The position numbers and the translations under genes were made by a program. From positions 62,001 to 126,000 of the forward strand of contig NZ_JYJB01000006.1 in NCBI RefSeq assembly GCF_000956475.1: a stretch of 64,000 nt of DNA, given 5' to 3'. The notes under the pieces were generated by a model. That model saw nothing but the letters and a program-made list of their open reading frames with translations, had not been told where the DNA came from and made no database searches. Positions within the stretch are counted from its first letter, which is position 1; each line of letters opens with the position of its first letter. Positions 35,280-44,648 of this stretch are shown here, in pieces. This DNA comes from Microbacterium hydrocarbonoxydans (GTDB lineage: Bacteria; Actinomycetota; Actinomycetes; Actinomycetales; Microbacteriaceae).

Positions 35280-35328
35280 GATCCGCGCGCGAGACCCACG
35301 TCCTGTCGATGGGTCTCACGCGCGGATC
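35280..35328 (+). terminator. Long palindrome (family A copy 2) acting as terminator
   Basis: GATCCGCGCGCGAGACCCA (35280-35298) pairs with TGGGTCTCACGCGCGGATC (35310-35328) with one mismatch in 19 and an 11-base loop, seven bases after the stop. It resembles the element at 28523-28570, so this terminator may be a member of an interspersed repeat family. Confidence 0.75.
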
Positions 35329-35354
35329 GATGTCTCAGGCGCGAATTCCACCTG

Positions 35355-35398
35355 TTGATCGTTTCTGGTCGATACTGCAATCTTGGTAGCGCTAACAG
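35355..35398 (+). promoter_or_regulatory. Promoter and AGCGCT-centred operator of the GH59-like gene
   Basis: TTGATC (35355-35360), a 17-base spacer and CAATCT (35378-35383) form a moderate promoter. TTGGTAGCGCTAACAG (35383-35398) lies at the start of the transcript and is close to the perfect LacI-type palindrome TGTTAGCGCTAACA. TGTTAGCG recurs at 61291-61298 in front of the minus-strand GH43 operon. The rest of the 215-base gap up to 35488 shows no gene; the start has no strong ribosome site beyond GGAAGGGAAA. Confidence 0.55.
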
Positions 35399-35488
35399 CT
35401 AAACGATCGTAATCTGTTCCCGTTGTGTCCATACGGTCATGGTCGACCGTAACCGCACCGTCGCGGCAGGGCACCGGGAAGGGAAACG

Positions 35489-38400
35489 ATGTTCCGTCTG
35501 AAAGCCTGCACGGCCGCTCTCTCCGCGCTGGTCGCGGTCACGTGCGTGATCGCCGCGGCTCCGCTTCCGGCATCCGCGGCACCGGGCGGAACCGCCGTGT
35601 CCGCCGTGCAGAGCGACGCCACCTACGACGTGGCGATCGACGCCACGAAGATCGCCGCCGACAACGTCAACGGCCTCACGTTCAAGGGCTTCGGCACGCT
35701 GTCGGCCAACAGCACGAGCGCGCTGCTCATGGACTACAAGGCACAGCAGCCCGAGAAGTACGCAGAGCTGCTGCACGTGCTCTTCGGCGGCGAGCATCCG
35801 CTCATGAACCAGGTCAAGATCGAGATGGGCGACGACCGCAACAACTCGACCGGCTCCGACGTCGCGACCATGCGCACGGCCGACGAGGAGGCGAACGTCA
35901 CCCGGCACCCGGGATTCCAGCTCGCCGCCGACGCCTTCAGGATCAATCCCGACCTCAAGGTCAGCATCCTGCGCTGGAACGCCCCCGCCTGGGCGAACAC
36001 CAACGACAAGATCTACCTCTGGTACAAGAACACGATCCTCGCCGCCTACCGCGAGTACGGCTACATGGTCGACTCGGTGAACCCCGGGGTCAACGAGCAC
36101 GCGGCCGACCTGACATGGACCAAGGACTTCTCGAACCGGGTGCGCACCGACACGACCGGTTACGTGAGCCCGAACCCCGATCTCTCCGGTTTCCGCGACG
36201 GCGAAGCCGAGCTCTTCCACCGGATCAAGACCGTGATCTCCGACGAGGTGGGCACAGGCACCTTCGGCGACGAGATGGTGGCGGATGCCGCGCTCCGCGA
36301 CGCCGTGCAGGTCGCCGGCTTCCACTACAACACCGACGACGACGGCGCCGGCAGCTTCAAGAAGCTCGCGCAGGAGTATGACATCGAGGTGTGGAACAGC
36401 GAGGCGCAGGCGACGTTCAGCAACTCCTCTTTCCGCCCCAACAACAACACGGCCGACCCGACGACGCCGGGCACAGGCTTCGGCGGCACCGGCAGCGCGC
36501 TCGAGATGGCGAACACGATCGTCAAGGGATTCGTGAACTCGAACCGCACGAACTTCATCTACCAGCCGGCGATCGCCTCGTTCTACGAGGGCGGTCAGTA
36601 CTCGTTCAAGTCGCTCGTCAGCGCGAGCGACCCGTGGTCGGGGTGGATCCACTACGACGGCGCCCTCGCCGTGCTGCAGCACTTCACGAGCTTCGCGGAG
36701 ACCGGGTGGGAGAACTCCGACAACACCGCCGGCATCTGGCGCGCAGTGCCCTCGGCCAGCGCCACGACGGCGACCGGCACCAACCCGGTGAACGGCCGCA
36801 ACGGCCTGCAGAACTACATGACGCTGGCGGCGCCCGACGGCTCCGACTTCTCGACCGTGTTCGTGAACGATTCCGAGAAGACGATCAGCTACCGCGTCAC
36901 CCCGTCGAACTTCACCTTCGACGCCGCGCAGAGGCTCGCGGTCTGGGAGACCAGGGCGGCGGACGCCGGAGAGCCGTTCAACGCGAACTACAAGCAGCAC
37001 GTCGGCGACGTGCAGGCGGATGCCGGTGTCTACACGGTCACGGTGAAGCCGTTCTCGATCGCCACGGTGACCACTCTCGACGTCTCGGGCGATGAGCACT
37101 GGACGGCGCCGCTGCCGGTGGAGGGCGAGCGCACGGTGCTCGACGAGGGCGCCGCGGACGGCGATCTGTGGAGCGACGACTTCGACTACTCCGACCGCAC
37201 GGTCGCGGTGTTCGATGAGAACGGCGAGCCCACGGCCGAGACCGAGCCGTTCATCGCCTCGCGCGGTGGCGACACCGGTGCGACGCCCCTCTACACCTGG
37301 GACCGCAACGGCGCCTTCGAGGCGTACAAGACCGCCGATGCCGGATACGTGCTCAGGCAGCAGATCGACCGCACCACGACCGGCGTCGGCGGGGCCTGGA
37401 ACAACGGAGACCCGATCACCGCGGTCGGCGACCGGCGCTGGACGAACTACACGGCCTCGGTCGACGTGCGCTTCGAGCGCGCCGCGGCATCCGACAACTA
37501 CGCCGCGATCGGCGCGCGCTCGAGCGGCGGCAGCAACTCGCACACGCTGAACGGAACGCCCTACGCGCTGCGCCTGAACTCGGCGGGCACCTGGGTGTTC
37601 CAGCGGAGCGGCACGCAGATCGCGAGCGGCACCGTCGCGGGCACCTGGTCGGCATCCGCCTGGCACACGCTGTCGATCACCGCGACCGGCGGCCGGATCG
37701 TCGGAGCCGTCGACGGCACGCAGGTGTTCGACTGGACCGACGCGAATCCGTATCTCTCCGGCTACGTCGATCTCGCCAGCGGCTTCTACAACACGCAGTT
37801 CGACGACCTGCGCATCGCCTCCGTCGACGGATGGATGCCCGCCTACGGCGAGTACCTCGACGGGCTCGAGATGAACGACCTCTCGTCGACGCCCCAGACG
37901 AAGCTCGTCTACGACGGCGGCTGGACGCACGCGAACGGCGGCGGGATGTTCGAGTACCAGCGCTCGCTGTCGCGCAACACGGCCGCGGGCTCGGGCGTGA
38001 GCTACACGTTCACGGGATCGGGAGTCGATCTGCTCGCCCCCGGCGACGGGTCGGCGCGCCTCGACGTCACGGTCGACGGGCAGAAGCTCGTCCGGGGCGC
38101 CGCGACGCAGGCGGCGGGTTCGTTCCAGGCGGCGTACTCGCTGCGCGGCCTCCCGTGGGGCGAGCACACCGTGCGCTTCGAGGTGGTCTCGGGCACGCTC
38201 GCGCTCGACGCCGTGGCCGTCGCGAGCACGGCGGCCGCGGGAACCGCGCCGACAGCGTCGCTCGCGGATGCTGTGGACGACGCATCCGCCATCACCCGCA
38301 CCGAGGACTACACCGACGCCGACTGGGCGCTTCTCCAGGAGACGCTCGCCGACGCGCGGGCCGCGGTCGATGACCCCGCCGCGTACCGCCTGGACGGCGA

Positions 38401-39478
38401 AGGCGCGCTGCAGCTCGCGTCGCGTCTGCGCACGGCATCCTTCCCTCTCGCCGCGCAGATCTCCTCGCTTCCGCAGCCCACGCTCGCGACGACGGCCGGA
38501 GAGCCTCCAGCGCTGCCCGGGACGCTCGCGGCGACCATGGCCGACGGCAGCACGCACGAGGTGCCGATCACCTGGAACCTCGACGGCGTCGACTTCTCGG
38601 CGACGTGGGGCACCGTGGCGGTGACCGGATCGTACGGCTCGGCGACGACGACGGCCCGCGTCGAGGTCGTGCCCGCGGAGACCGTGTTCTTCGCCGACGT
38701 CAACGGCACCGCATCCGGCTCTCTCGGATACGACTCGCCGGCGTATCTCGCCGTGAAGGGTCTGCTCGGCGATCAGCTGATCAACGGCACGCCAGACCAG
38801 AAGCTGGCCGATGGAGCATCATGGGGGCACTGGGGCAAGAACGCGGCGGGCAGCAGCGTCGTCAACTACAAGGGCATCGTCGCGGGGCCCTACTCGAAGA
38901 CCTCGACGACGGGCATCTACACGAGCGATCAGGTCGGCGCATCGCTCGGATATACGCTCACGCTTCCCGCCGGGAAGCACACCATCACCGCCGGGTCGTA
39001 CTCGTGGTGGGCGAGCAACTCCCGCACGGCGAACGTCTCGCTCACGTACGACGGGCAGACGCACCAGGTGGGCACGGTCACGCTGAACTCCGCGAGCCCC
39101 TCGCAGGTGCTGAGCTACGACATCGAGCTGGCCGCTGAGGGCGCCGTGACCCTGTCGCTCACGGCGACGAACGCGCAGTCGCCCATGCTGTCGTGGGTCG
39201 CGGCGACCGGCGACGTGCTGCCCGAGCCGTTGACCTCGACGGTCGCGACGCGCTGCGTGGCGGGCAAGGTGGTGCTCGCGGCGACGGTGACGAATCCGCG
39301 AGCCGAGGCGGCCACGATCGACGTCGCCTCGCCCTACGGCGCGAAGTCCTCGGTGTCGGTCCCGGCAGGAGCGTCGAAGACGGTGACGTTCTCGACTCGG
39401 CTCGCGTCGGTGCCGACGGGGGTGGTGACGGTGACGGATGCCGCTGATGCGGCGTTCGCGGCGAAGACCTGCGGGTAG
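35489..39478 (+). CDS. Secreted GH59-like galactosidase with LamG-like, Ig-like and RCVAGK C-terminal module
   Basis: At 1329 residues this is the largest protein of the window. A signal peptide (to about SASA, residue 30) is followed by a clan GH-A barrel with GH59 marks: FKGFGTLSANSTSALLMDY, QVKIEMGDDRNNSTGSD, and LRWNAPAWAN. Candidate catalytic residues are Glu203 (PGVNEHA, acid/base) and Glu305 (VWNSEAQ, nucleophile). A LamG/laminin-type domain with HTLNGTPYALRLNSAGTW (about 640-770), a carbohydrate-binding-like region, a Big-type Ig domain (about 995-1065) and another beta domain follow. The shared module (1247-1329) ends KTCG. GH59 enzymes split beta-galactosides; here arabinogalactan side chains are a reasonable target. 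The GH59 call is from motifs, not alignment. Confidence 0.8.
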   Translation: MFRLKACTAALSALVAVTCVIAAAPLPASAAPGGTAVSAVQSDATYDVAIDATKIAADNVNGLTFKGFGTLSANSTSALLMDYKAQQPEKYAELLHVLFGGEHPLMNQVKIEMGDDRNNSTGSDVATMRTADEEANVTRHPGFQLAADAFRINPDLKVSILRWNAPAWANTNDKIYLWYKNTILAAYREYGYMVDSVNPGVNEHAADLTWTKDFSNRVRTDTTGYVSPNPDLSGFRDGEAELFHRIKTVISDEVGTGTFGDEMVADAALRDAVQVAGFHYNTDDDGAGSFKKLAQEYDIEVWNSEAQATFSNSSFRPNNNTADPTTPGTGFGGTGSALEMANTIVKGFVNSNRTNFIYQPAIASFYEGGQYSFKSLVSASDPWSGWIHYDGALAVLQHFTSFAETGWENSDNTAGIWRAVPSASATTATGTNPVNGRNGLQNYMTLAAPDGSDFSTVFVNDSEKTISYRVTPSNFTFDAAQRLAVWETRAADAGEPFNANYKQHVGDVQADAGVYTVTVKPFSIATVTTLDVSGDEHWTAPLPVEGERTVLDEGAADGDLWSDDFDYSDRTVAVFDENGEPTAETEPFIASRGGDTGATPLYTWDRNGAFEAYKTADAGYVLRQQIDRTTTGVGGAWNNGDPITAVGDRRWTNYTASVDVRFERAAASDNYAAIGARSSGGSNSHTLNGTPYALRLNSAGTWVFQRSGTQIASGTVAGTWSASAWHTLSITATGGRIVGAVDGTQVFDWTDANPYLSGYVDLASGFYNTQFDDLRIASVDGWMPAYGEYLDGLEMNDLSSTPQTKLVYDGGWTHANGGGMFEYQRSLSRNTAAGSGVSYTFTGSGVDLLAPGDGSARLDVTVDGQKLVRGAATQAAGSFQAAYSLRGLPWGEHTVRFEVVSGTLALDAVAVASTAAAGTAPTASLADAVDDASAITRTEDYTDADWALLQETLADARAAVDDPAAYRLDGEGALQLASRLRTASFPLAAQISSLPQPTLATTAGEPPALPGTLAATMADGSTHEVPITWNLDGVDFSATWGTVAVTGSYGSATTTARVEVVPAETVFFADVNGTASGSLGYDSPAYLAVKGLLGDQLINGTPDQKLADGASWGHWGKNAAGSSVVNYKGIVAGPYSKTSTTGIYTSDQVGASLGYTLTLPAGKHTITAGSYSWWASNSRTANVSLTYDGQTHQVGTVTLNSASPSQVLSYDIELAAEGAVTLSLTATNAQSPMLSWVAATGDVLPEPLTSTVATRCVAGKVVLAATVTNPRAEAATIDVASPYGAKSSVSVPAGASKTVTFSTRLASVPTGVVTVTDAADAAFAAKTCG

Positions 39479-39523
39479 CGGCGACATCCCGGTTTCCGCG
39501 TGACGAAGACGGGACTTGCCCCC

Positions 39524-40555
39524 TCAGCGCGCGGCCGGCGCCGGCCCTGTCGATTCGCGGATGACCGGCCGCGGTGTGTCAGGGGCCTCCGGCGCAGCGC
39601 CGAGCGGGTCGGTGCCGTCGATGCGCTGGAGAAGCCCCCGCACGGCATCGCGCCCCTGCGACCTGAAGTCCAGACGCACCGTGGTGAGCGCGGGCGTGAA
39701 GTAGGCGGCCTCAGGGGTGTCGTCGAGGCCGGTGACGCTGACGTCCTCCGGCACGCGCAGCCCCCGCGCGTGCAGGGCGTGCATCGCACCGAGAGCCATC
39801 TGGTCGTTGGCGGACACGAACGAGGTGGGCAGCTCGTCGTCCGGCACGGCCATGACGAGCTCGTGGGCGGACTTCGCCGACCAATCGCCATGCAGGATGC
39901 CGCGTGAACGGAGTCCACGCCGCGTGATGGCCGCCTCGTAGGCGTGCAGACGGTTTCGGGCCGCCGCCCAGTCCTCGGGGCCGGCGATGTGCGCGAACGA
40001 GCGGTGCCCGAGGCCGGCGAGGTGTCCGACGAGGTCGTCGATGCCGTGCGTCGCCGCGCGGGCGGCGTCGACAGATTCCGGCTCGTCGGTCTCGCTCGCG
40101 ATCACGACGGGCACGGTGAAGGCGGTCTGCTCGAACACTTCGCGGATGCCGTCGGTCGAGGCGAACGCGACGATGCCGGCGAGGTCGTACTGCAGCAGCA
40201 TCCGCAGCGCCTCGGCGATCTCCTCGGCGTCGCCCATGTCGACCGTGAACACGTCGAGCAGGTAGCCGGCCTCGCGGGCGGCGGCCGTGGCACCCTGGAT
40301 GACGGTGGCGGGACCCACCTGGTGGAGCTCGTGCGTGAGGGCGCCGATGCGGGTCGATCGTCCGGTGATGAGCGCGCGGGCCGAGAGGTTGGGCGTGTAG
40401 TCCAGCACCTTCATGGCGGCGCGGATCTTCTCTTTCGTCGACGCGCGCATGTCCATGCCCCGCACGAAGCGGCTGACCGACTGGTGCGACACGCCTGCCT
40501 CGCGGGCGATGTCGTAGATGGTCGCCTTGCGCCGTGGGGCCTGAGAATCCGGCAT
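39524..40555 (-). CDS. LacI-family transcriptional regulator (lacI-4)
   Basis: The 343-residue protein has a helix-turn-helix TIYDIAREAGVSHQSVSRFVRG, which differs clearly from the other three in its second helix (HQSVSR against KTVSN), in line with its different operator. It has a hinge LSARALITGRSTRIG and an effector domain ending in GLDDTPEAAYFTPALTTVRLDF. It is divergent from the GH42/importer 4 operon, and two CTGTTATCGAGAACA sites lie between. The start is the ATG at 40555 (a GTG lies six bases earlier). The ligand may be a galactoside or arabinogalacto-oligosaccharide. Confidence 0.88.
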   Translation of the reverse strand: MPDSQAPRRKATIYDIAREAGVSHQSVSRFVRGMDMRASTKEKIRAAMKVLDYTPNLSARALITGRSTRIGALTHELHQVGPATVIQGATAAAREAGYLLDVFTVDMGDAEEIAEALRMLLQYDLAGIVAFASTDGIREVFEQTAFTVPVVIASETDEPESVDAARAATHGIDDLVGHLAGLGHRSFAHIAGPEDWAAARNRLHAYEAAITRRGLRSRGILHGDWSAKSAHELVMAVPDDELPTSFVSANDQMALGAMHALHARGLRVPEDVSVTGLDDTPEAAYFTPALTTVRLDFRSQGRDAVRGLLQRIDGTDPLGAAPEAPDTPRPVIRESTGPAPAAR

Positions 40556-40600
40556 CCGCACCTCGTCTCGAAGAATCTCGATCCGGCTCTTGCGTTCCGG

Positions 40601-40651
40601 ACTGTTATCGAGAACAATAACACTCGACCCAAACTGTTATCGAGAACAGTT
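40601..40651. promoter_or_regulatory. Twin LacI operators and promoter of the GH42/importer 4 operon
   Basis: AACTGTTATCGAGAACAGTT (40632-40651) is a nearly perfect 20-base palindrome. ACTGTTATCGAGAACAAT (40601-40618) is a second copy. The centres are 32 bases apart, about three helical turns. TTGCGT (40590-40595), a 17-base spacer and AACAAT (40613-40618) form a promoter covered by the first site. The divergent lacI-4 is the obvious binder. Confidence 0.75.
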
Positions 40652-40677
40652 CGAGTGACATCACCGGAGATCACCGC

Positions 40678-42771
40678 ATGACCGCAACGAAGCCCGCACT
40701 GCCAGCCGAGGTCCTCTTCGGCGTCGCCTATTACCCCGAGTACCACCAGTCCGACCGCCTGATCGAGGATCTCGATCTCATGGTCGCGGCCGGGATCACG
40801 GTGATCCGCATGGGGGAGTCGGTGTGGTCGACCTGGGAACCACGCGACGGCGAGTTCGACCTGGAGTGGATCACCCCCGCTCTCGACGAGGCGCATGCGC
40901 GCGGCATCCGCGTGATCCTGGGCACGCCCACCTACGCCGTCCCGCCCTGGCTGCAGAGCGCCAACCCTGAGATCGCGGCGGAGCGGCGCACCGGCGAGCG
41001 GGTCGCCTGGGGTGCCCGCCAGGAGATCGACTACTCGCATCCGGCCTTCCGCTTCCACGCCGAGCGGGTCATCCGCCGCATCATGGAGCGACACGCCGCA
41101 CACCCGGCCGTCATCGGCTTCCAGGTCGACAACGAGCCGGGCCTGGAGCTCCTGCACAACCACGGCGTGTTCACGGGCTTCGTCCGCTGGCTCAAGAAGG
41201 CCTACGGAGACGTCGAGACTCTCAACCGCGAATGGGGGCTCACGTACTGGTCCCACCGCATCGACGACTGGAGCGAGCTGTGGCGCCCCGACGGCAACAC
41301 GTTTCCGCAGTACGACCTGGCCTGGCGGCGATATCAGGCTCAGGTGACGGCCGACTTCATCGCGTGGCAGGCGGGCATCGTGCGCGAGTACTCCCGACAC
41401 GACCAGTTCGTGACGACCTGTCTGCAGTATCCGCGACGCGGAGTCGACGACCGCACGGTCTTCGAGGCGCTCGACATCACCTCGGGCAACCCTTATTACG
41501 GGATGCAGGACCGGCTCGATCGCGCGGCCGAGCTCGATGCCCTCAACTACTGGACCACGTCGGGTGTCGCGGGCCTGTTCCGCCAGGGTGACCGGATGTA
41601 CTCGTCCAAGCAGGAGCGCTATCTCGTCACCGAGACGAACGCGCAGGCGATCGATGCGGCCGAGAGCAACTTCCCGCCGTACCCCGGGCAGCTGCGGCAG
41701 GCAGCCTTCGCGTTGATCTCGAGGGGGGCGGCGATGATCGAGTACTGGCACTGGCACACGCTGCCGTACGGAGCAGAGACATACTGGGGCGGCGTGCTGC
41801 CGCACAGTCTGATCCCCGGTCGGGTGTACCGCGAGGTGAGCGGGATCGGCGCGGAGCTCAAGGCCCTCGGCGACGCCCTCGACGGGTACGTTCCGGACGC
41901 CGACGTCGCCGTGCTCTGGTCGACCTCGAGCCGCTATGCGATGCAGTTCATGCCACCCTTCGCGAAGGACGGGCGCCCGGATGACGAGTCGTACGAGCGC
42001 ATCGTCGACGCCTTCCATCGTGGCGTGATCGACGCGGGGGCCCAGGCGCGGATCATGCACCTCGAGCAGGCGCGCGTGCTCGGCGCGGAGGAGCTGCTGC
42101 GGCACCCTGTGGTGATCGCGGCCGGTGCGTACATCGCGACCGATGAGGACATCGCCCTCCTGCTCGAGTACGCCCGCCTCGGCGGACACCTGATCCTCGG
42201 GCCGCGCACCGCGTACGCCGACGACGAAGCCCGCGCCCGGGTGGCTGTGGCGCCGGCAGGGCTGGCTGCCGCCGCGGGCGTGAGCTACGAGGAGTTCTCG
42301 AACCTCGAGCAGCCGGTGCCGGTCGACGTCGGGGGCGCCGTGCGCCTCGCAGACGGCGCGCGTCTGTGGGCCGACGGCCTGATCGCCACGGCCGCAGAGG
42401 TCGCCGCGCGCTACGCCCACCCTCGCTTCTCGGACTTCGCCGCGGTCACCACCAACCGGCACGGAGCCGGCCGGATCACGGTCGTGGGCACGGTGCCTTC
42501 ACCGGATCTCATCGCCCGCATCGTGTCCGACGCGATCGGGGCGCCGAGCTTCGGCATCCTCGAGTCTCGGCCTGACGCGGTCACGGTCTCCTCGGGCGCA
42601 ACGGACGAGTCGCGCTTCTGGTTCGTCTTCAACTGGGGCTGGGAGCCGCAGGTGGTCGCGCTCGCAGCGCCGGCCTCCGATGCGTTCACGGGGGAGCCGG
42701 CCGGCGGTTCGATCGAGCTCCCGGCGTGGGGCGCGCGCGTGCTGCGCACGGAGAAGGAGCAGGCGCGATGA
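40678..42771 (+). CDS. Beta-galactosidase, GH42, cytoplasmic
   Basis: The 697-residue protein is full length for GH42 and has no signal peptide. FGVAYYPEYHQSDRLIEDLDLM and MGESVWSTWEPRDGEFDLEW start the barrel. The candidate acid/base is Glu153 in FQVDNEPG and the candidate nucleophile is Glu319 in VTETN. The trimerisation and C-terminal beta domains are present (YARLGGHLILGPRTAYADDEARA). It should release galactose from oligosaccharides brought in by importer 4. It is the first gene of a five-gene operon, and its stop overlaps the next ATG in ATGA. Confidence 0.93.
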   Translation: MTATKPALPAEVLFGVAYYPEYHQSDRLIEDLDLMVAAGITVIRMGESVWSTWEPRDGEFDLEWITPALDEAHARGIRVILGTPTYAVPPWLQSANPEIAAERRTGERVAWGARQEIDYSHPAFRFHAERVIRRIMERHAAHPAVIGFQVDNEPGLELLHNHGVFTGFVRWLKKAYGDVETLNREWGLTYWSHRIDDWSELWRPDGNTFPQYDLAWRRYQAQVTADFIAWQAGIVREYSRHDQFVTTCLQYPRRGVDDRTVFEALDITSGNPYYGMQDRLDRAAELDALNYWTTSGVAGLFRQGDRMYSSKQERYLVTETNAQAIDAAESNFPPYPGQLRQAAFALISRGAAMIEYWHWHTLPYGAETYWGGVLPHSLIPGRVYREVSGIGAELKALGDALDGYVPDADVAVLWSTSSRYAMQFMPPFAKDGRPDDESYERIVDAFHRGVIDAGAQARIMHLEQARVLGAEELLRHPVVIAAGAYIATDEDIALLLEYARLGGHLILGPRTAYADDEARARVAVAPAGLAAAAGVSYEEFSNLEQPVPVDVGGAVRLADGARLWADGLIATAAEVAARYAHPRFSDFAAVTTNRHGAGRITVVGTVPSPDLIARIVSDAIGAPSFGILESRPDAVTVSSGATDESRFWFVFNWGWEPQVVALAAPASDAFTGEPAGGSIELPAWGARVLRTEKEQAR

Positions 42772-43670
42772 CGGTGGAGACGGATGCCGGTGCGTTCCGC
42801 CGCCCGCGTCGCGAGTGGCGCGGCTGGCAGTTCGCGGGTCCGTTCGCGGTGGTGTTCCTCATCGTGTTCATCGCCCCGCTGGCCTACGCGCTGTATCTGA
42901 GCCTGTTCCAGAATCGGCTGATCGGCGGCAACAGCTTCGTCGGCGTCGACAACTACGTCGCGGTGCTGAGCGATGCGCAGTTCTGGGACGGATTCGTGCG
43001 CGTGCTCCTGTTCCTGCTGGTCCAGGTGCCGATCATGCTGGTGCTCGCGCTGATCGCGGCGCTCGCGATCGACAGCGCGCGACTGTACGCGTCTGGGCTG
43101 TTCCGCATGGTCATCTTCCTGCCCTACGCGGTGCCGGCCGTCGTCGCGGTGCTGATCTGGGGCTTCATGTACGGCAGCAACTTCGGCCTCGCGGCCGATC
43201 TCAACGATCTTCTCGGGGCCGATGTCATCCGTCCCTTCTCGGCCTCATGGATCCTCGCGTCGATCGGCAACATCGTGACGTGGGAGTTCGTCGGCTACAA
43301 CATGCTGATCTTCTACTCGGCGCTCAAGACGATCCCGGTCGACCTGTACGAGGCGGCGGAGATCGATGGGGCGCGGGGCTGGCAGGTGGTCAAGGCGATC
43401 AAGCTGCCCGCCGTGCGCGGAGCGATCGTGATCGCGACGATCTTCTCGATCATCGGCTCGTTCCAGCTGTTCAACGAGCCGAACGTGCTGAAGCCCCTGG
43501 CCAACAACGTGATCACGTCGTACTTCACGCCGAACATGTACGCCTACAACCTGTCGTTCGCCGGACAGCAGTACAACTACGCCGCAACCGTCGCGATCGT
43601 GATGGGGCTCATCACCGCGATCATCGCGTACGTCGTGCAGCTGCGCGGCACCCGCAAGGAGGACCGATGA
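42768..43670 (+). CDS. Sugar ABC transporter permease, MalF type (importer 4)
   Basis: The 300-residue protein has about six membrane segments, starting with FAGPFAVVFLIVFIAPLAYAL, and the docking loop YEAAEIDGARGWQVVKAIKLP. It overlaps both neighbours by four bases. The order GH42, permease, permease, binding protein is unlike the other three importers, where the binding protein comes first. Confidence 0.9.
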   Translation: MTVETDAGAFRRPRREWRGWQFAGPFAVVFLIVFIAPLAYALYLSLFQNRLIGGNSFVGVDNYVAVLSDAQFWDGFVRVLLFLLVQVPIMLVLALIAALAIDSARLYASGLFRMVIFLPYAVPAVVAVLIWGFMYGSNFGLAADLNDLLGADVIRPFSASWILASIGNIVTWEFVGYNMLIFYSALKTIPVDLYEAAEIDGARGWQVVKAIKLPAVRGAIVIATIFSIIGSFQLFNEPNVLKPLANNVITSYFTPNMYAYNLSFAGQQYNYAATVAIVMGLITAIIAYVVQLRGTRKEDR

Positions 43671-44566
43671 CCACCGCGCTGCGCACCGTCAACCCGAAGG
43701 CGCGGTCGCGCTTCTCCGTCGCGAAGCCGCGCAAATCTGTCGCGCTGACGGTGGTGATGCTGCTGTTCCTGATCTATGCGCTGGTTCCCCTGGCCTGGCT
43801 GGTCATCAACGCGACCAAGGAGCAGGCCGACCTGTTCAGCTCGTTCGGCCTGTGGTTCGGAGACCGCTTCGCACTGTGGGACAACATCGGCGCCACGCTC
43901 ACATACCGCGACGGCATCTTCGTGCGCTGGCTCGGCAACACGCTGCTGTACGTGATCGTGGGCGCCGGCGGTGCCACGCTGCTCGCCACGCTCGCCGGGT
44001 ATGCCCTCGCGAAGTACGCCTTCCCGGGGCGCAGAGCGTACTTCGCGGTGGTGCTCGGCGCCGTCGCGGTGCCGGGTACGGCGCTGGCGGTGCCGACGTT
44101 CCTGCTGTTCAGCCAGATGGGGCTGACGAACACGCCGTGGGCGATCATCATCCCGTCGCTGATCAGCCCGTTCGGGCTGTATCTGATCTGGGTGTACACG
44201 ATCGATTCGGTGCCGACGGAGCTGCTTGAGGCGGCGCGGTTGGACGGGGCGAGCGAGATGCGCACGTTCTTCACGATCTCGATCCGCCTGCTCGCCCCCG
44301 GCATCGTCACCGTCGCGCTGTTCTCGATCGTCGCGACGTGGAACAACTACTTCCTGCCGCTGATCATGCTGTCTGACCCCGCCTGGTACCCGCTCACCGT
44401 CGGCCTGAACCAGTGGAGCGCCCAGGCATCGGGGGTCGCGGCTGAGCCGATCTACAACCTGGTCATCACCGGATCGCTCCTCACGATCATCCCGATCGTC
44501 GCGATCTTCCTGTTCCTGCAGCGCTTCTGGCAATCCGGCCTCAGCGCCGGAAGCGTCAAGCAGTGA
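43667..44566 (+). CDS. Sugar ABC transporter permease, MalG type (importer 4)
   Basis: The 299-residue protein has about six membrane segments and the docking loop LEAARLDGASEMRTFFTISIR. It ends LSAGSVKQ, close to the importer 2 permease ending. FSSFGLWFGDRFALWDNIGATLTYRDGIFVRWLGNTLLY matches the same region of that permease, which supports a duplication of importers 2 and 4. Confidence 0.9.
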   Translation: MTTALRTVNPKARSRFSVAKPRKSVALTVVMLLFLIYALVPLAWLVINATKEQADLFSSFGLWFGDRFALWDNIGATLTYRDGIFVRWLGNTLLYVIVGAGGATLLATLAGYALAKYAFPGRRAYFAVVLGAVAVPGTALAVPTFLLFSQMGLTNTPWAIIIPSLISPFGLYLIWVYTIDSVPTELLEAARLDGASEMRTFFTISIRLLAPGIVTVALFSIVATWNNYFLPLIMLSDPAWYPLTVGLNQWSAQASGVAAEPIYNLVITGSLLTIIPIVAIFLFLQRFWQSGLSAGSVKQ

Positions 44567-44574
44567 GCCGACTC

Positions 44575-44597
44575 CCGGACGAGCCCGATCCGTCCGG
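44575..44597 (+). terminator. Small hairpin between permease and binding-protein gene 4
   Basis: CCGGACG (44575-44581) pairs with CGTCCGG (44591-44597) around a 9-base loop, 8 bases after the stop. Short for a terminator; it may only adjust stability. Confidence 0.45.
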
Positions 44598-44648
44598 AAC
44601 ACCCAAGGGTGTCCTGCACCCGCACACGATGAAGTGAAAGGCACGCAC

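Noticed and set aside
35399..38557. A 1052-codon minus-strand frame opposite the GH59-like gene
   Set aside because: Low-complexity composition and no start signal; the opposite strand codes for a signal peptide, GH59 motifs and known modules.
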